Assembly (NCBI GenBank): GCA_015178975.1
Contig: WHVD01000155.1
Location: forward strand, 1 to 64,000
Direction: 5' to 3'
DNA: 64,000 bases
Origin: Hysterangium stoloniferum
Lineage: Eukaryota; Basidiomycota; Agaricomycetes; Hysterangiales; Hysterangiaceae
Shown: piece by piece, positions 43,206 through 54,378 of the stretch
How positions within the stretch are numbered: the stretch's first letter is position 1
How the letters are laid out: every line of letters starts with the position of its first letter
The notes under the pieces: model-generated
The model's input: the letters and a program-made list of their open reading frames with translations, nothing else
Databases searched by the model: none
Told to the model about the DNA's origin: nothing
Position numbers and translations under genes: made by a program

Positions 43206-43464
43206 TATGAGTTGACTCTATTGCAATATACAATCTACAAGGGTTTAATAAGCTTGTAATGAAAGTACTTGTGTCTCAATATCTTGTGTCAGTTAGTGTA
43301 GCACCTCCTGACAATATAGGTTTGGTGCTCTGGGAGGTGTATAGTGGTTCTGACACACATTAACCTCCAAATGCATGGTCCACAATTAGCATCTTCATAT
43401 GAAAAGTTGCAATAATTGGTGGACTCCCCCTATAAAAAGGTGTGTTTCATCATCAAATTTAACA
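43205..43464 (-). mobile_element. Small solo-LTR family, copy 3
   Basis: It is the same family as 27,459-27,725, starting TGTTAAATTTGATG on the minus strand. The far end reads ATACTATTTC instead of CTATTTTTAATA, and the 5-bp flank CTTGG is not duplicated on the left. A deletion or rearrangement followed the insertion. Confidence 0.75.
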
Positions 43465-43795
43465 CTTGGAATATCTTTGATTGTGGCATGTCCATCAGAA
43501 TTTGTATTAATAAACTGTACACATAATCCCATGTCAGGCAATACTTGCTTACATTTATTATTTCCTGTCTTGCCGAGTGGAATATACTCTTGATGTGTGG
43601 ACATGGCTCTTCAATGTGATGATGACAATGTAAATCCATTATTGCAACTCATGCAGCGTGACTGATCGCAGGCGGAGTTCATCTGGTTACGTACAGATTC
43701 ACATGCTTGTATGTCCCCTTTTTCTGCTTTCTTACTGGCTCCATTGGGGCTGGCCATGACAGTCCCTCTTCTGTCCCTGATATGAATTTCCAAGT
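43465..43795 (-). pseudogene. Family Z module Z7
   Basis: Minus-strand DMGLCVQFINTNSDGHATI and further upstream CDQSRCMSCNNGFTL are readable. It is closer to Z2 than to Z3. Confidence 0.5.
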
Positions 43796-44140
43796 TGATC
43801 ATCTGCTATTCTCATCACAAAGTGGGAAGAAGATATGATACTTGCCAGGGTAATGCACCATAATGTAATGACTCAGGGGAAATTGTTCAGTGAAGCAGAA
43901 AAAGTAGAATACCACTTGCATCACTCTCGATGACAACAAAACTTTTGGTATGCTAGTACCAGTCCGAAAAGGACATGAATTCCCTTCAAGGACAGTGGCA
44001 AAAGCCACATCTGGTCTTGGACTGGTTCAAGAATTCCTAATGAGGTTGTCACGGTTCGATTCAAGAATGGTCTGGAATAACCACTGCCTGTGAGATATAT
44101 ATATCTAGTCCTACAACATATTTAATTATTAGTCATAACA
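43796..44140 (-). pseudogene. Family P module P7
   Basis: The frame 43,799-44,008 includes SHYIMVHYPGKYHIFFPL, shared with P8 at 60.2 kb. The FGP-type block lies in another frame. Confidence 0.45.
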
Positions 44141-44433
44141 CGAGCCTTACAAATTTAAAGGGGTCATCGATCCAGCATTCGTCACAGACTCTGCACAGAA
44201 CTGCATTAAGAATAAGAAGTGATCATATGCACTCTGAAATTGCTTCACACCATAATCTTGAATACCGCTCCAGTAATATGTCGAAACCATAAACCTTGGT
44301 GGATGCAACCGAATAGCTGAATAGGATCTTGGGTAACTCAACGTTGTTACTGGCTATTCTGGTGACAATGGTTTTTGTCAGCAGGATGGGGTGTGATAGT
44401 GTGATGCACTGTTATAACAAGAATTCAAGCAGC
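44141..44433 (-). pseudogene. Diverged Y module Yb2, first part
   Basis: The frame 44,147-44,341 reads FQSAYDHFLFLMQFCAESV. The Yb sequence continues at 45,369 after the 930-bp LTR. Confidence 0.5.
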
Positions 44434-45363
44434 TGTTAAGTTCCGGATCTCAGGGCGGATATTCCGGATACTTCCCAGAAATATGTCCTCAGAGTTTCAG
44501 GGAATTAGTCCGGGAGTTTCCGGGGATTAGTAACAGGAGTATCGGAATATTACCAGAGTACAGATGGACTTGGCTTCAGCTTATGTGCTGCGCCCTCATG
44601 CACTCACTCAGGTGTCCATATTTCAGAGGATGAATATATGTTGGAATATTACGGATACTTGGAAGTTCCGGGAGTTCCGGATATTGAGTGTACAGAAAGA
44701 CAGAAGAGATACAAACTAATTCGAGATTAAAGCTAAAGAGTAAGTACATGGCTATGGAAGACTATATAGATGTTCCAGTAATTGTACTACAAATCTAGAA
44801 GTATAATAAGACAGATTAGGATGAAGATTCCGAAACGGGAATACAACAAGAACAATAAACAAGCGAATGAATAACTGTTAACCTGTCAGTTACTAAATAC
44901 AGGACAAGGATGAGGTTTGGAAATATGGAAACTATAAATGTTCCATAGTCGGAAGTCAGGTCAGATTTTGAGGTGGATGTCAGAAGGTCGGATCAGAGAC
45001 TTGGGGTGGAAAGTCGGATCAGAGATGGGAGTCTGACTGGGAGTCTGACTGGGAGTCTGACTGGGAGTCTGACTGGGAGTCTGACTGGGAGTCTGACCAG
45101 GAGTCTGACCGGGAGTCTGACCGGGAGTCTGACTGGGAGTCTGACCAGGAGTCTGACCGGGAGTCTGACCGGGAGTCTGACCAGGAGTCTGACCAGGAGT
45201 CTGACTGGAAGTCTGACTGGGAGTCTGACCGGAAGTCACCTTGAAGGGATGAGGATCAGGTTCCAGTGGATTCCAGATGTTGATACTGGTCTGGAAGATG
45301 GTTTGGACCCAGAGATAATATCCAGGAAATACTCCAAAGAGTTTCCAGGAACAGATCTTGACA
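44434..45363. mobile_element. Solo LTR of 930 bp with internal minisatellite, target duplication GCAGC
   Basis: Ends are TGTTAAG and CTTGACA (TG...CA, imperfect inverted termini). GCAGC flanks both sides (44,429-44,433 and 45,364-45,368). The empty site is present at 60,830-60,850 (TTCAAGTAGCCTCTG) and 54,130. No polymerase domain is present, so this is a solo LTR or a non-autonomous element of similar design. The strand of the parent element is unknown. Confidence 0.82.
45027..45230. repeat. 12-bp minisatellite, 17 units
   Basis: The unit GGGAGTCTGACT varies at the first and last positions (A or G; T or C) in a patterned way. It repeats without length change for 204 bp inside the solo LTR. 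Open frames through it (TPGQ or GSLT repeats) are a by-product of a unit divisible by three. Confidence 0.95.
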
Positions 45364-45526
45364 GCAGCCTCTGATCAAAGTCACTTCCACACTGCTGATG
45401 GTTGTGGGAGATGGTTTCCATGATATATGCAAACCTACCAATGAGTAAAGTATCTTGACCATCAAATGTTGATATATTTCGGGTGATTTGCATGATAAAT
45501 GTCGATGCGACATCATCAAGGTTGGT
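45364..45526 (-). pseudogene. Diverged Y module Yb2, second part
   Basis: Minus-strand NISTFDGQDTLLIGRFAYI matches Yb1 (NLSTFDGQDTLLIGRFAYI). It ends at about 45,527, where transposase sequence begins. Confidence 0.55.
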
Positions 45527-48068
45527 CTCTTTCAGGATAAAAATGGTGGACACAATGCTTTTGGCTCAAACATACTGTCCCAAATTCCTTTATCCATTGA
45601 TGAGGTGCTTTCAAGGTTTGACCTCGATGGTTACACTATGAAGTATGCCGTCTGCCCCAAGTGCCATTGCATATACGAGCCGCATTTTAAGGCAGGTTCG
45701 GACATCCCATATACCCTGAGTGGTGTTCATTCAAACCGACCCCTGAAATTGATTGTGATGGGCCCCTACTGGAGAGGAGGAGACAAGGAGACAAGACTAT
45801 TGTCAAACTGATGAAAACCTTTGTATACCACCATTTCATGATTATGTAGCTGGACTTGTATCCCAGCATGAGGCGGTTATGGATAAGGCATCCAATGAGC
45901 TTAAAGACTCTGCTCACCTGCCTCCCCCATCATTTGTTAAGGATCCTTTGAGGTGGAGTTCATGAGAACTTTCAAAGGTCAAGAAGAAACTGTTTGTCAA
46001 TGGAGGGGATGAGGGGTGGTACACTTTTGTGGCAGACATGGATTTCTTTAGCATTGAGGGTATGAGACACTGTGGAGCCAGTACATCATGCAGAATCATT
46101 TCCACTGCATGTCTCAACCTTCCTCTCAGCATACACTACTTGCCAGAGAATATGTACCTGGGTGGCATTATCCCAGGTCCCAAGGAACCTCCCTCAATGA
46201 AACAAACCACTACCTACAGCCGCTTATTGGTGATTAGTTGGGAAAGAGGGCACCGGTTCTCCAGGACACCATCATGTCTGAATGGTCACACTAGTCACTG
46301 TGCCTTTGTCATCTTTGTTGCTGACCATCCCGCTGCCTGTAAAGCGGCAGCACTATCATTGATTACCAGCAACATTTACTGTTCAGTATGCCATTGTCAT
46401 CACAAATCTACTTATGGTCAGACAGACTGGGAGAATTGGGACATTCAGAATACTAATGAAATGCCAAAGAGTGGCAGGCTGTGACAAGCTTGTCTGAGCG
46501 AGATGTTATCTTCAAAGCATCTGGTGTTCCCTAGTCCATGTTTTGGATCATTCCATATTGGGATCCTGTTCATCAGCTAGTAGTCGATTCTATACACTGT
46601 ATTATTAAGGGTCTCACTCAGTACCATGCCTGGAAAGTGCTTGGCCTGATAATGGCATCAGCCTTACCCAAACCTGAAGTCCATCCTGCATTCACATTTG
46701 ACTTCAAGACAGTCGACGATGCCAACACAAAGATGACCAAAAAGCAGATCAAACACATTATGGAAATTCACAATCTCCTTGACGCTCCCATCAAAGGTGG
46801 AAATGACAATATCACAGTCAGGAACAGCATCCACATTTGCAAGAGAGATTGATGTGGAAGAATATGGAACCACTTGAATTTGTAGGTGCCAGTCTAGGCT
46901 GCAGGTTACGAGAAGACCCAAGCAGGCCTCATTGGAAAAACATGTGCAAAGCAGACTGAGTCATTGAACTGTTGAGATGGGTAAGTAGTTCTGCCTTGAC
47001 ATTTTTTTATGATTGATGTTGTCTTGCAGCAGCAGGGAATGCCTCTGGTCACTACCCAAGAGCAACCATTAAAGATTGCCACACCAGAGGTCATGGAACA
47101 TGTGAGGCGTACTATTAAAGACACTGTGATGCCTTCATGGGTGAGATCTGTCCCATACAACTTTGGAGATGCCACTGCTGGTCACCTGAAGGCTGATGAA
47201 TGGCATACCCTGTTCACTGTTTACCTCCCCCTCGCACTTATTGGTCTATGGGGAGAAAGAACTTCACATGCATCCCCAGATGAAGTGGCACAACTCCATC
47301 AAGTCCTGGATCACACCATGGTGCTCATTTTGGCTGTGATCTTAGCCTGCAAATGGACATGACTGCAAAGCGTGCACATGCATATTATGCCTATATAAAA
47401 ACATGGGCCGGGGAATTACAAAAAATTCATCCAGAAGCTGCTCAGCAGCCAAACAACCACATGGCCTTTCACATTTATGAGTTCATCCAACTTTTCGGAC
47501 CTGTTCGCTCCTGGTGGTGCTTCCCCTTCGAATGTCTTATCAGTCAACTCCAGCAACTGCCAATGAACCACAAATTTGGTGAGCTGCATGTTTCTTGTCA
47601 TCCTATATGTGCTAACCATCACACAGGAGAACTTGAAGGATCTTTGCTCAAGTCTTTCTAAAAGCAGCCAAACTCAGACATTGACTTGCACAACCAGATT
47701 GCCCCCCTGCAATCAAGGAATGCAAGGTGCTTTTTGATAAGGCATATGCAAGTCAGCACGATGGGTACCACTGGGATGCAGGTTCAGCATCTCAAGGCAA
47801 CACTTCCCCGGCCCTCATTTCCACTCCCATGGATCTTCAACACTTTGTGAAAAAGAAGGTTACATTACATGCATATCTAAGGCTTGGCCATGTGACTTTT
47901 GCACGATCCTCCACTCACCTGGAGGATAGTCTCATCTATTTCTACACAGATGGTATTCAGATTGTCACACTCATGACCCTCCCCACACAAAAGCCGACCC
48001 ACTACCTCAAATTCAACCCTGGTGGACCTCCTTCACAAGTATGGAACTTCAGGCAGTGGAGTCCGTGA
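45527..48068 (+). pseudogene. Plavaka-type CACTA transposase, multiply broken
   Basis: In order it shows YAVCPKCHCIYEPHFK and GSDIPYTLSG (about 45,640-45,720), LFVNGGDEGWYTFVADMDF and HCGASTSCRIISTACLNLP (about 45,990-46,130), NMYLGGIIPGPKEPPS, YCSVCHCHHKSTYGQTDWE, YWDPVHQLVVDSIHCIIKG (about 46,560), DATAGHLKADEWHTLF and PLALIGLWGE (about 47,170-47,260), and HIYEFIQLFGPVRSWWCFP (about 47,480). The last resembles the DUF4218-type region next to CACTA transposases. At least five frame changes or stops separate the pieces, so it is dead. The end of recognisable similarity is near 47,955 (RLGHVTFARSSTHLEDS). Confidence 0.88.
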
Positions 48069-49096
48069 ACCCGGTCCAGAAAAATGTGTGATGATGATGG
48101 AAATTTGACACAACAATTAAAAGGTGAGCTAACATAAAAAAAACCCAATTTGCAGTCACATTGGCACTAGTGAGGCCAGTCAGGTATCCAAATCTGTGTT
48201 GTCACCCAAGTAACGTGGGAGAGGCGTCGGCATCCAGCAAAATGACACCCAAGTGTTCTCTATTGTGACGATAGGCATTCCAGGGGTGACAAAATCGGGG
48301 CCAGGGGATCTCCAGGGCAGGTGTGACTGATATGCATGGTCCAACCCGCATCGGTGGGGACCTTCCAGCACCTTCAATTTGCATTTCGGGTTGGCAGTGC
48401 ATGTGCGCAAGTGCAGGGGCGCTCGATGATGGTGCGGCAGTGTGCGCGGGTGCGCGTACGTGTGCAGAGTGCACAGCAGTGTGGCAGCGCGTGCAGGTGC
48501 ACAGGTGCACGTACGTGTGCAGGGTGCACAGCAGTGCAGCGGTGCATACGTGTGCGCATGCGAGGGTGTGTGGCAATGCATATTTGCATGGGGAGCACGT
48601 GCAAGGGTGTGCAGGGGCACATATACACGAGGTTGTGGGGTGTGTACGGGACGAGGTTAATGTGTCACAGTCGTTATTGTCATCTAATTGTGGAAGTGTG
48701 GGTGCCAACAGGGGGTGATGTCTCTTAGGAAGGGACAAAAGAGTGTGGAGCGCTGAAGAATGTGAGTGTGCAGTCTGACAAGTGAACTGAGGTACAGGGT
48801 GTCATCCAGAATGCAGAGTAAAATAAAAGAATGCCCAATGTCAAAAAAAAAGTGTAATCCCGTCGTCAATTGGGATCACTGGTGGTCACACGAGTTGACA
48901 GGACCACAGTGTATTGTCCAGAACAAGAACAGGATACAGGCAAGTGCAGTGTATAGTAAGGAAAAAGAAGGAAAACTACCTAGGTTTTATATGCTGTGAT
49001 CACGTGGTAGAACAAAAGGAGTGGAACAAAGGAGTGGAACAAAGGAGTGGAACAAAGGGACAATGAGTAAGACTGGGGCGCCAAGCTTACAATTTT
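48069..49096. repeat. GT/GC-rich alternating region and short tandem repeats after the transposase
   Basis: From about 48,400 to 48,650 the sequence is rich in GTGCACA, GTACGTGTGC and GTGCGC motifs, with the approximate unit ACGTGTGCAGGGTGCACAGCAGTG repeated at 48,458 and 48,513. At 49,014-49,060 a 13-bp unit GGAGTGGAACAAA repeats about 3.5 times. CACTA elements often carry subterminal repeats, so this may be the 3' end of the element. I cannot find a matching terminal inverted repeat. Cys/His-rich open frames here are artefacts of composition. Confidence 0.6.
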
Positions 49097-49870
49097 TCAC
49101 CATTGCCACAAGCTATACATGTTGCACACGTTGATGCTATACATTCATTGAATACGCTTGCGGGCACCACCCGTGGCTAGATTGACATCCTATTTATAAA
49201 TGACAATCATTTCAAACAGAACGCGGACTTGAGAGTCCTGTGAAGCTACAATTGCCATAATTGAACAGCAAAGAAGGTTCTCTAGACTGGTGTTGAATAT
49301 ATTCCGAGGACTACCCACCACTAAAATCACATCGCACACACCAGCGATTACAATTTCAATCGAATACCACTAGGACATCTGAAAGAAGGCGGTCCCACCG
49401 TTATTCTCGTGTCATTCTTTGGGAGAACAGGAAGCCGATCCAAGCCATTGTACAACACCATACCCACACTTCTTCACATTGTCATGACCTTTCACCTTGG
49501 ATAAGAGAAACGTAGCTCGTAGTCATGTCCGGTGGAATGATATATTAACTAAGAGCTAAAGAATACCCACGACCCGCCGCATGGAGCAGCCAACCCACGA
49601 GATATCCTGCGTGTGTTGTGTTTCAATGTTTCAGTCGGTACCGCCACACTACACGCTACGACAACTCATTTTACTCGCTATCCCGACATTCCCCCTACTG
49701 CTTCCATTTCGGTTGACTGGATTTCATTCCAATTGTCATGTTTGAATCTTTCATTTACCGTAGTAACGAAACAATCATTTTATTCAATCTAATATTAAAG
49801 AGCTCTCTGACAAGATACGTCGGACTCTTGAACGTTGATTGTCGTCACCGTAGTCGCCACACCTTTCACT
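49097..49870. repeat. S segment, inverted copy
   Basis: This is the reverse complement of about 40,080-40,830, with the same conserved blocks (for example ATCCTATTTATAAATGAC). It begins within S at the left breakpoint of the inverted duplication. Confidence 0.7.
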
Positions 49871-50330
49871 GATGTCTCGGTAGCATTGACGAATTCGACT
49901 TGCGTCTCCATTCTCTGGCAAAGACCTCCCGGAACATAACTATGAGGGTTCCAGGCCGTTTTATCAAAAATAATACTGATGAGTTAGTCACCGCAATCAT
50001 CCTAGCCAAGGAGAAACCGCTAGATGTCAGCTTTAACATTGGCGAGGACTCACAGTACTTCACAATCTTCAATCTACCTTGCCATCGTCTCATCACATCG
50101 AACAGAGTTGCTGCATTATGCGCCGAAGAAATAATCGAGGTTACTCACATCCTGATAGCTGGATCTTCCGACCCTGGTGTCGCGTGTCCCGGTGCGCAGC
50201 GTCAATACCATCCCTATTCTCGTTTCTCTCCTTGTACATTGGGACGTAATCCGCGGCTCAATCAACGAAGCATCCATGGTCTAGTCCTCATTGTCAATGC
50301 CTTCTGATACATCGTCGCCACACCTCTCAC
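49871..50330 (+). pseudogene. Family Y' module, inverted copy
   Basis: The frame 49,900-50,307 reads RNITMRVPGRFIKNNTDEL, VTAIILAKEKPLDVSFNIG and VAALCAEEIIEVTHILIAG, very close to 39,562-40,011 in opposite orientation, then shifts near 50,180. Confidence 0.55.
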
Positions 50331-51160
50331 TGGTGCGTCCGTGTCGTCTAATTCTAATTCTAACGTGGCCTCAGTTTTGATTAAATATGATTGCAAGGGC
50401 TTTCTCGATTAACTCCACTCGATTTCAACCATCTCTCTTCACCTTTCAACCAGACCGGCAGGGGCATAGTCCTATTGATCTTTTCTTAACTCGCTTTGTA
50501 ACCGTAATTTCAAGACACATAGTAGTATGATCCAATTTAAGAGCGCATACAGCCAATTTTTCCCTCGCAGCATGCTCTACAGCTCTTTATCTCACACACA
50601 TATTGAATATATTAAGTGCTAGCCGTGGCTAGAACCACATCCAATTCATTAATGACCATCCCATCATATAGAATACCGCTACCAAATCTCGAAGAAGCCC
50701 CACCACCTCGGTTCCCACGTCACTTACCTAGAATCACACGAAGGAAGTCATTGAAGAATAACAAAAAATGGTAGGAATAATCACTGATCCATGACAACAT
50801 TTTTCTCGTTCATGCGAATCTTATCGTCAAAATCCATGTTCAATCTCCAGGTCGGCGATCTTACATCAGGGATTTGGGAATGTCTACTCCCATTATGTAG
50901 AATTCCCTAGATCTATAGAAAGCCTTTATACCGAGTAGTAAATAGGGATCTCGCGAAAGTAGTGTGTCTAGCCCGAGCAAGCTAGCTAGATGGCTCTAGA
51001 CAATATAGACGGTATACTTACTGAGCTTCCCACTTTCCTGATGTATAGCCCAAAACCTCGCAATAAACAAGCGCCTTTATATTCAATATCGTGGTGGATG
51101 GAATAAACATAAATATGGCATCCTTGGGGGGTCATATTCATTTTTCGACGTAGTAATCAC
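50331..51160. other. Spacer, inverted copy, with MITE
   Basis: This is the reverse complement of 38,891-39,540, interrupted by the MITE at 50,864-51,043. No gene is seen. Confidence 0.5.
50864..51043. mobile_element. 180-bp MITE with CATCAGG terminal inverted repeats and TA duplication
   Basis: Ends are CATCAGGGATTTGGGAA and TTCCCACTTTCCTGATG (13 of 17 positions paired, outer 7 perfect). TA flanks both sides. The empty site GATCTTATAGCCC-type sequence is present, inverted, at 25,310 and 39,010. TA duplication suggests mobilisation by a Tc1/mariner-type transposase (inference). Confidence 0.85.
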
Positions 51161-51830
51161 TGTATTGGAAATTTGTCGCCTGGCAACCTTCTTCAATGAT
51201 AACGCGGTACTGCTCTCCACTCACATCACCTTGGGTAGTTTCTTGGCTCGTAGAGTGCCTAATACATTAAGTTCACTATCTTTTCTCTTCCAGTATTATT
51301 TTTCATTTTGTGCATGACATTACCTCACCAGTCCATTTCTAATGCAAATACCTTGGAGATTACATTGACCACGGGCGTTGGCTCTCAAAGGAATAATTGG
51401 GGTTATACCGAACTAATAGCTGGACCATCTGACCCGAAATCTGCGTGTACCAGGGCTCTCTCCCCTCAACATTCTTGTTTGTCTCCTTACACATCAAGGG
51501 ACAATTCCCATCTCATCAACAAACCGGTTGAGGCTTGAGTATCTTGGGAATTTAGTTTCTACCCCTTATTCCTTCCTTTGCACGGTGGCTACACCTTTCA
51601 CTGGTATATTGAAAGCAAGCAAGGAAGAGGATAATATCTTTCCTCTTTTCTTTTTTTTTCAGCACGCTTTGGCGGCATTAATAGTTGCATACACCTACAT
51701 CATTTGAGTAAGGTTGAAAGCTCATACAATCAATCACTTCTTGCACTCACTGCCACCCTGGAATTCATTGCTGACGAGAATTGTGTCGATGATACCTTTG
51801 GCTTTGTAGGGCATTGTGTTTTGTAACTAA
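51161..51830 (+). pseudogene. Family Y'' module, inverted copy
   Basis: The frame 51,308-51,538 reads TELIAGPSDPKSACTRA, matching TELITGSSDLESACTTA at 24.9 kb. A poly-T stretch lies at 51,650. Confidence 0.5.
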
Positions 51831-52200
51831 TAATTAAATATATTGTGAGACTATACATGTCTATATACGTCTCATGGCAGCAAATATTCCTAGACTGTTT
51901 CTGAACCAGTCTGAGACCGGGTTCGACCATTGCCACTGTCTTTGAAAGGAATTGCTGTCGTTTTCGGTCCGGTCCCAGCATACCGAAGTATAATTGTCGC
52001 CAAAAGTGATTCAAATAGTATTCCCAAGACATAATATTGTTGTTTTCCTGCTGCACGTGAGATTATCTGAGAGCCAGGACACAATGATGCACTGCCGTGG
52101 CAAGCATCACATATTCTGCCAATTTTTGACGACGATAGCAGATTATCAACTCGGAAGTATGTTAAGACTCAGGGTGCCTCGTCCATTCCTTGACTGACAA
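51831..52200 (+). pseudogene. Family P module, inverted copy
   Basis: KGIAVVFGPVPAYRS-like sequence is readable around 51,940-52,010 on the plus strand, as in P3 and P6. The frame 51,994-52,197 reads CRGKHHIFCQFLTTIADYQ. Confidence 0.5.
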
Positions 52201-52800
52201 ATTAGCCAAAACGAGAAAATGAAGGATCTATTCTGGTGACAAATGCAGGGCGGCGATGAATGGCCATCGTGTGGGAACGAAGAGGGAATGTTACAGCGAC
52301 CCAGGTGGAACTCACAGGGCACAGTGGAATTGGCAGCACCGAAGGGAGAAGAAAGATGGCAGACAAGGGGAATGTATTAGCATAGCCAGCATGGAGAATC
52401 TTTACATACCGCAAGAGCTGAAATAGGTCAAATTACGGGTGGGTCACAATGCTTGATCTACCTTGTCACCGTCGCTTTGAGGAGCAATATCCACGTATCA
52501 ATCGTGTGAGCGTTGGGCGAAACATTCCACTCAGACAGAGAGATAATAATAAGGCTAGCTGTCAGTGTCGCCTGAGACGAGATTATATTTAGAATGTGTT
52601 AATACACACCCAGATGGATTCGTCACAACCAAGGATATGGTGAGGGCGAATGTAAAAATCACGTTGCTTACCATTAATGGGCCTAGGTCATCACTGGCCC
52701 CGGGTTTCTCCTCAATGAAAGTTTGCAAAATTAAAAACGGGAAGTGTGCAATCTCTCTGGACAAAGCCTGAGGCTGACAGTGGCAACCTGAAGGCAGCAA
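52201..52800 (+). pseudogene. Family Z module, inverted copy
   Basis: The frame 52,565-52,771 reads RLYLECVNTHPDGFVTTKD and TLLTINGPRSSLAPGF, matching Z3 and Z6 in opposite orientation. Confidence 0.55.
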
Positions 52801-53169
52801 CAATTGGGCATCGCTCTGAACTGCATTTATAAGGCACATGGCAATGTTACTTCTCAATATCAGAAAGGCGGTTTTGCTTTCAACTCTGACGGTCAGCAAT
52901 GCTATACTATGAGGTGACAATCAACTGAACCATTATTATATGCTGTGTGAGCCTTCAGTGGAAGGTGTAAGAAGTAGTGACCTCATTACAGTGGACCTAT
53001 AAGGTTCAGAGAAGGTGAGGAACCTTGTGGACGAAGGCAGGAATGAAATGCTGTGTATCCCGTATAAGTACAGCCATAACGCTGTACCTTCATGGAATTA
53101 ACTCTCCGACTGGTGGCGGCATAACAGCAAGGCACTCCCTTCTAGTGTAGGTGAGACTGCTACCCACCA
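52801..53169. other. X7 upstream spacer
   Basis: This is the reverse complement of the X3/X6 upstream spacer. The TATA position is CATAACAGC, probably weakened. No gene is seen. Confidence 0.5.
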
Positions 53170-53793
53170 ATGTCTACTTTCAACGAGACGACTCTGGGGA
53201 ATGATGATTCGGCAACAGCTGGGATCTACCTTGAAGACATTGAAGAGCTACCACCCTTAGTTTCCCCGGGTGTATTGAGTTCAGAGCAACGGGACGAGAT
53301 CATTAAAGGGATGAGAGAGATATTCAGGGAGAAGCTTCAAGAACGATGGCGCTGTAACGAACCAGGCCATGATTTATGTTCTCGGGCCCCCGGTGGTAGG
53401 CAACACATACAGCCGTCTGCAAAAAATATAGAGATTTGGGTTGACGAGTGGGTGAGTAAAGTATAATGCTATTTCCATGTGATATGTGTCACATGCTGTA
53501 TTCAGTGTCAAGGAGAAACGGGCTACCATCACCCACCGAATGTTGTGAAGATATCCACCAACACGAGATCCAACCTCAGTCGCTATTGCAGTCATGCCGA
53601 TGACTGGGGAATGAGCTCACAGAGTCAGGGGACAATGTCAAGTATTGACATTGGCCCCGGGTATTACTGTGGAGTCGGTTTGGAAAGGGTTGGGATGAAA
53701 GTCTCTCACAGTGCTAAGACAGCTTCTCTGATCGCAAAGCTGACAACATACCGAGACAGCTGTATGTGTTGCCTACCATCCGGGGCCCGATAA
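53170..53793 (+). pseudogene. Family X copy X7, 3' end replaced by inverted X sequence
   Basis: Exon 1 (53,170-53,451) and the start of exon 2 (from 53,506) flank a 54-nt intron with GTGAGT and TTCAG, all intact. Residues match X3/X5 (MSTFNETTLGNDDSATAG, GYHHPPNVVKIST, SIDIGPGYYCGVGLERVGM). After TASLIAKLTTYRD the sequence jumps at about 53,756 into the antisense strand of exon 1, giving an artificial tail ending PSGAR and a stop. The protein would lack the last 40 or so residues of the family. Confidence 0.82.
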
Positions 53794-54025
53794 CATAAAT
53801 CATAGCCGGGTTCGTTACAACCCCGTTGTTCTCGAACCCTCTCCCTGAATATCTCTCTCATCCCTTTAACGATCGCGTCCCGTTGCTCTGAACTCAATAC
53901 ACCAACGGGAAACTAAGGGTGGGAGTTCCTCAATGTCTTCACAGCCGATCACAGCCGTCGCCGAATCGTGATTCCCCTGAGTCGTCTCGTTGGAAGTAGA
54001 CAGCGTTGGGTAGCAGTCTCACCTA
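53756..54025 (-). pseudogene. Family X copy X8, exon 1 fragment fused to X7
   Basis: This antisense piece carries NEPGYDLCYRAPDGRQHIQ and the EELPPLVSP region but has no valid start (the ATG position reads GCTGTC). Its right part continues into the usual X upstream spacer and then Yb sequence at 54,080. With X7 it forms a tail-to-head inverted pair. Confidence 0.8.
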
Positions 54026-54079
54026 GGTGCCTTGCTTTTGTGACGCCACCAGTCGGAGGGTTCATTCCATGAAGGTACA

Positions 54080-54378
54080 GCGTTAGCAGGATGAGGTGTG
54101 ATGGCGCGATGCATCGTTATAACACGAATTCAAGTAGCTTCTGATCGCAGTAACTTCTTCTACGCATTGCTGACGCACGTGGTAGGTGGTAGATGGGTTC
54201 CATGAAATGCACAAGCCCGCCAATGAGTAAAGTAATTGCAATCAGGTTATTATTTTATAATAGTGCCGCCACCCCAGCACTAAACACCAACTTTGATGAT
54301 GTTGTGTCGACATTATCATGCAAATCCCCCGAATGTATCAACATTTGATCGTCAAGATGATTGACACCGGGACACCAT
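54080..54378 (-). pseudogene. Diverged Y module Yb3
   Basis: It matches 60,800-61,060 (AGTAAAGTAATTGCAATCAGG, GATCGTCAAGATGATTGACACCG). Frames are broken, and it stops at 54,378, where unrelated sequence starts. Confidence 0.55.

Noticed and set aside
45027-45230. CRISPR array
   Set aside because: Repeats are 12 bp with no unique spacers, in a eukaryotic context.
44961-45374. Proteins with TPGQ or GSLT repeats on either strand
   Set aside because: They are read through a 12-bp minisatellite inside a solo LTR; the open frames result from a repeat length divisible by three.
48180-48740. Cys/His-rich open frames on both strands
   Set aside because: They come from GT/GC-rich alternating sequence, appear in several frames at once and have no conserved domain.
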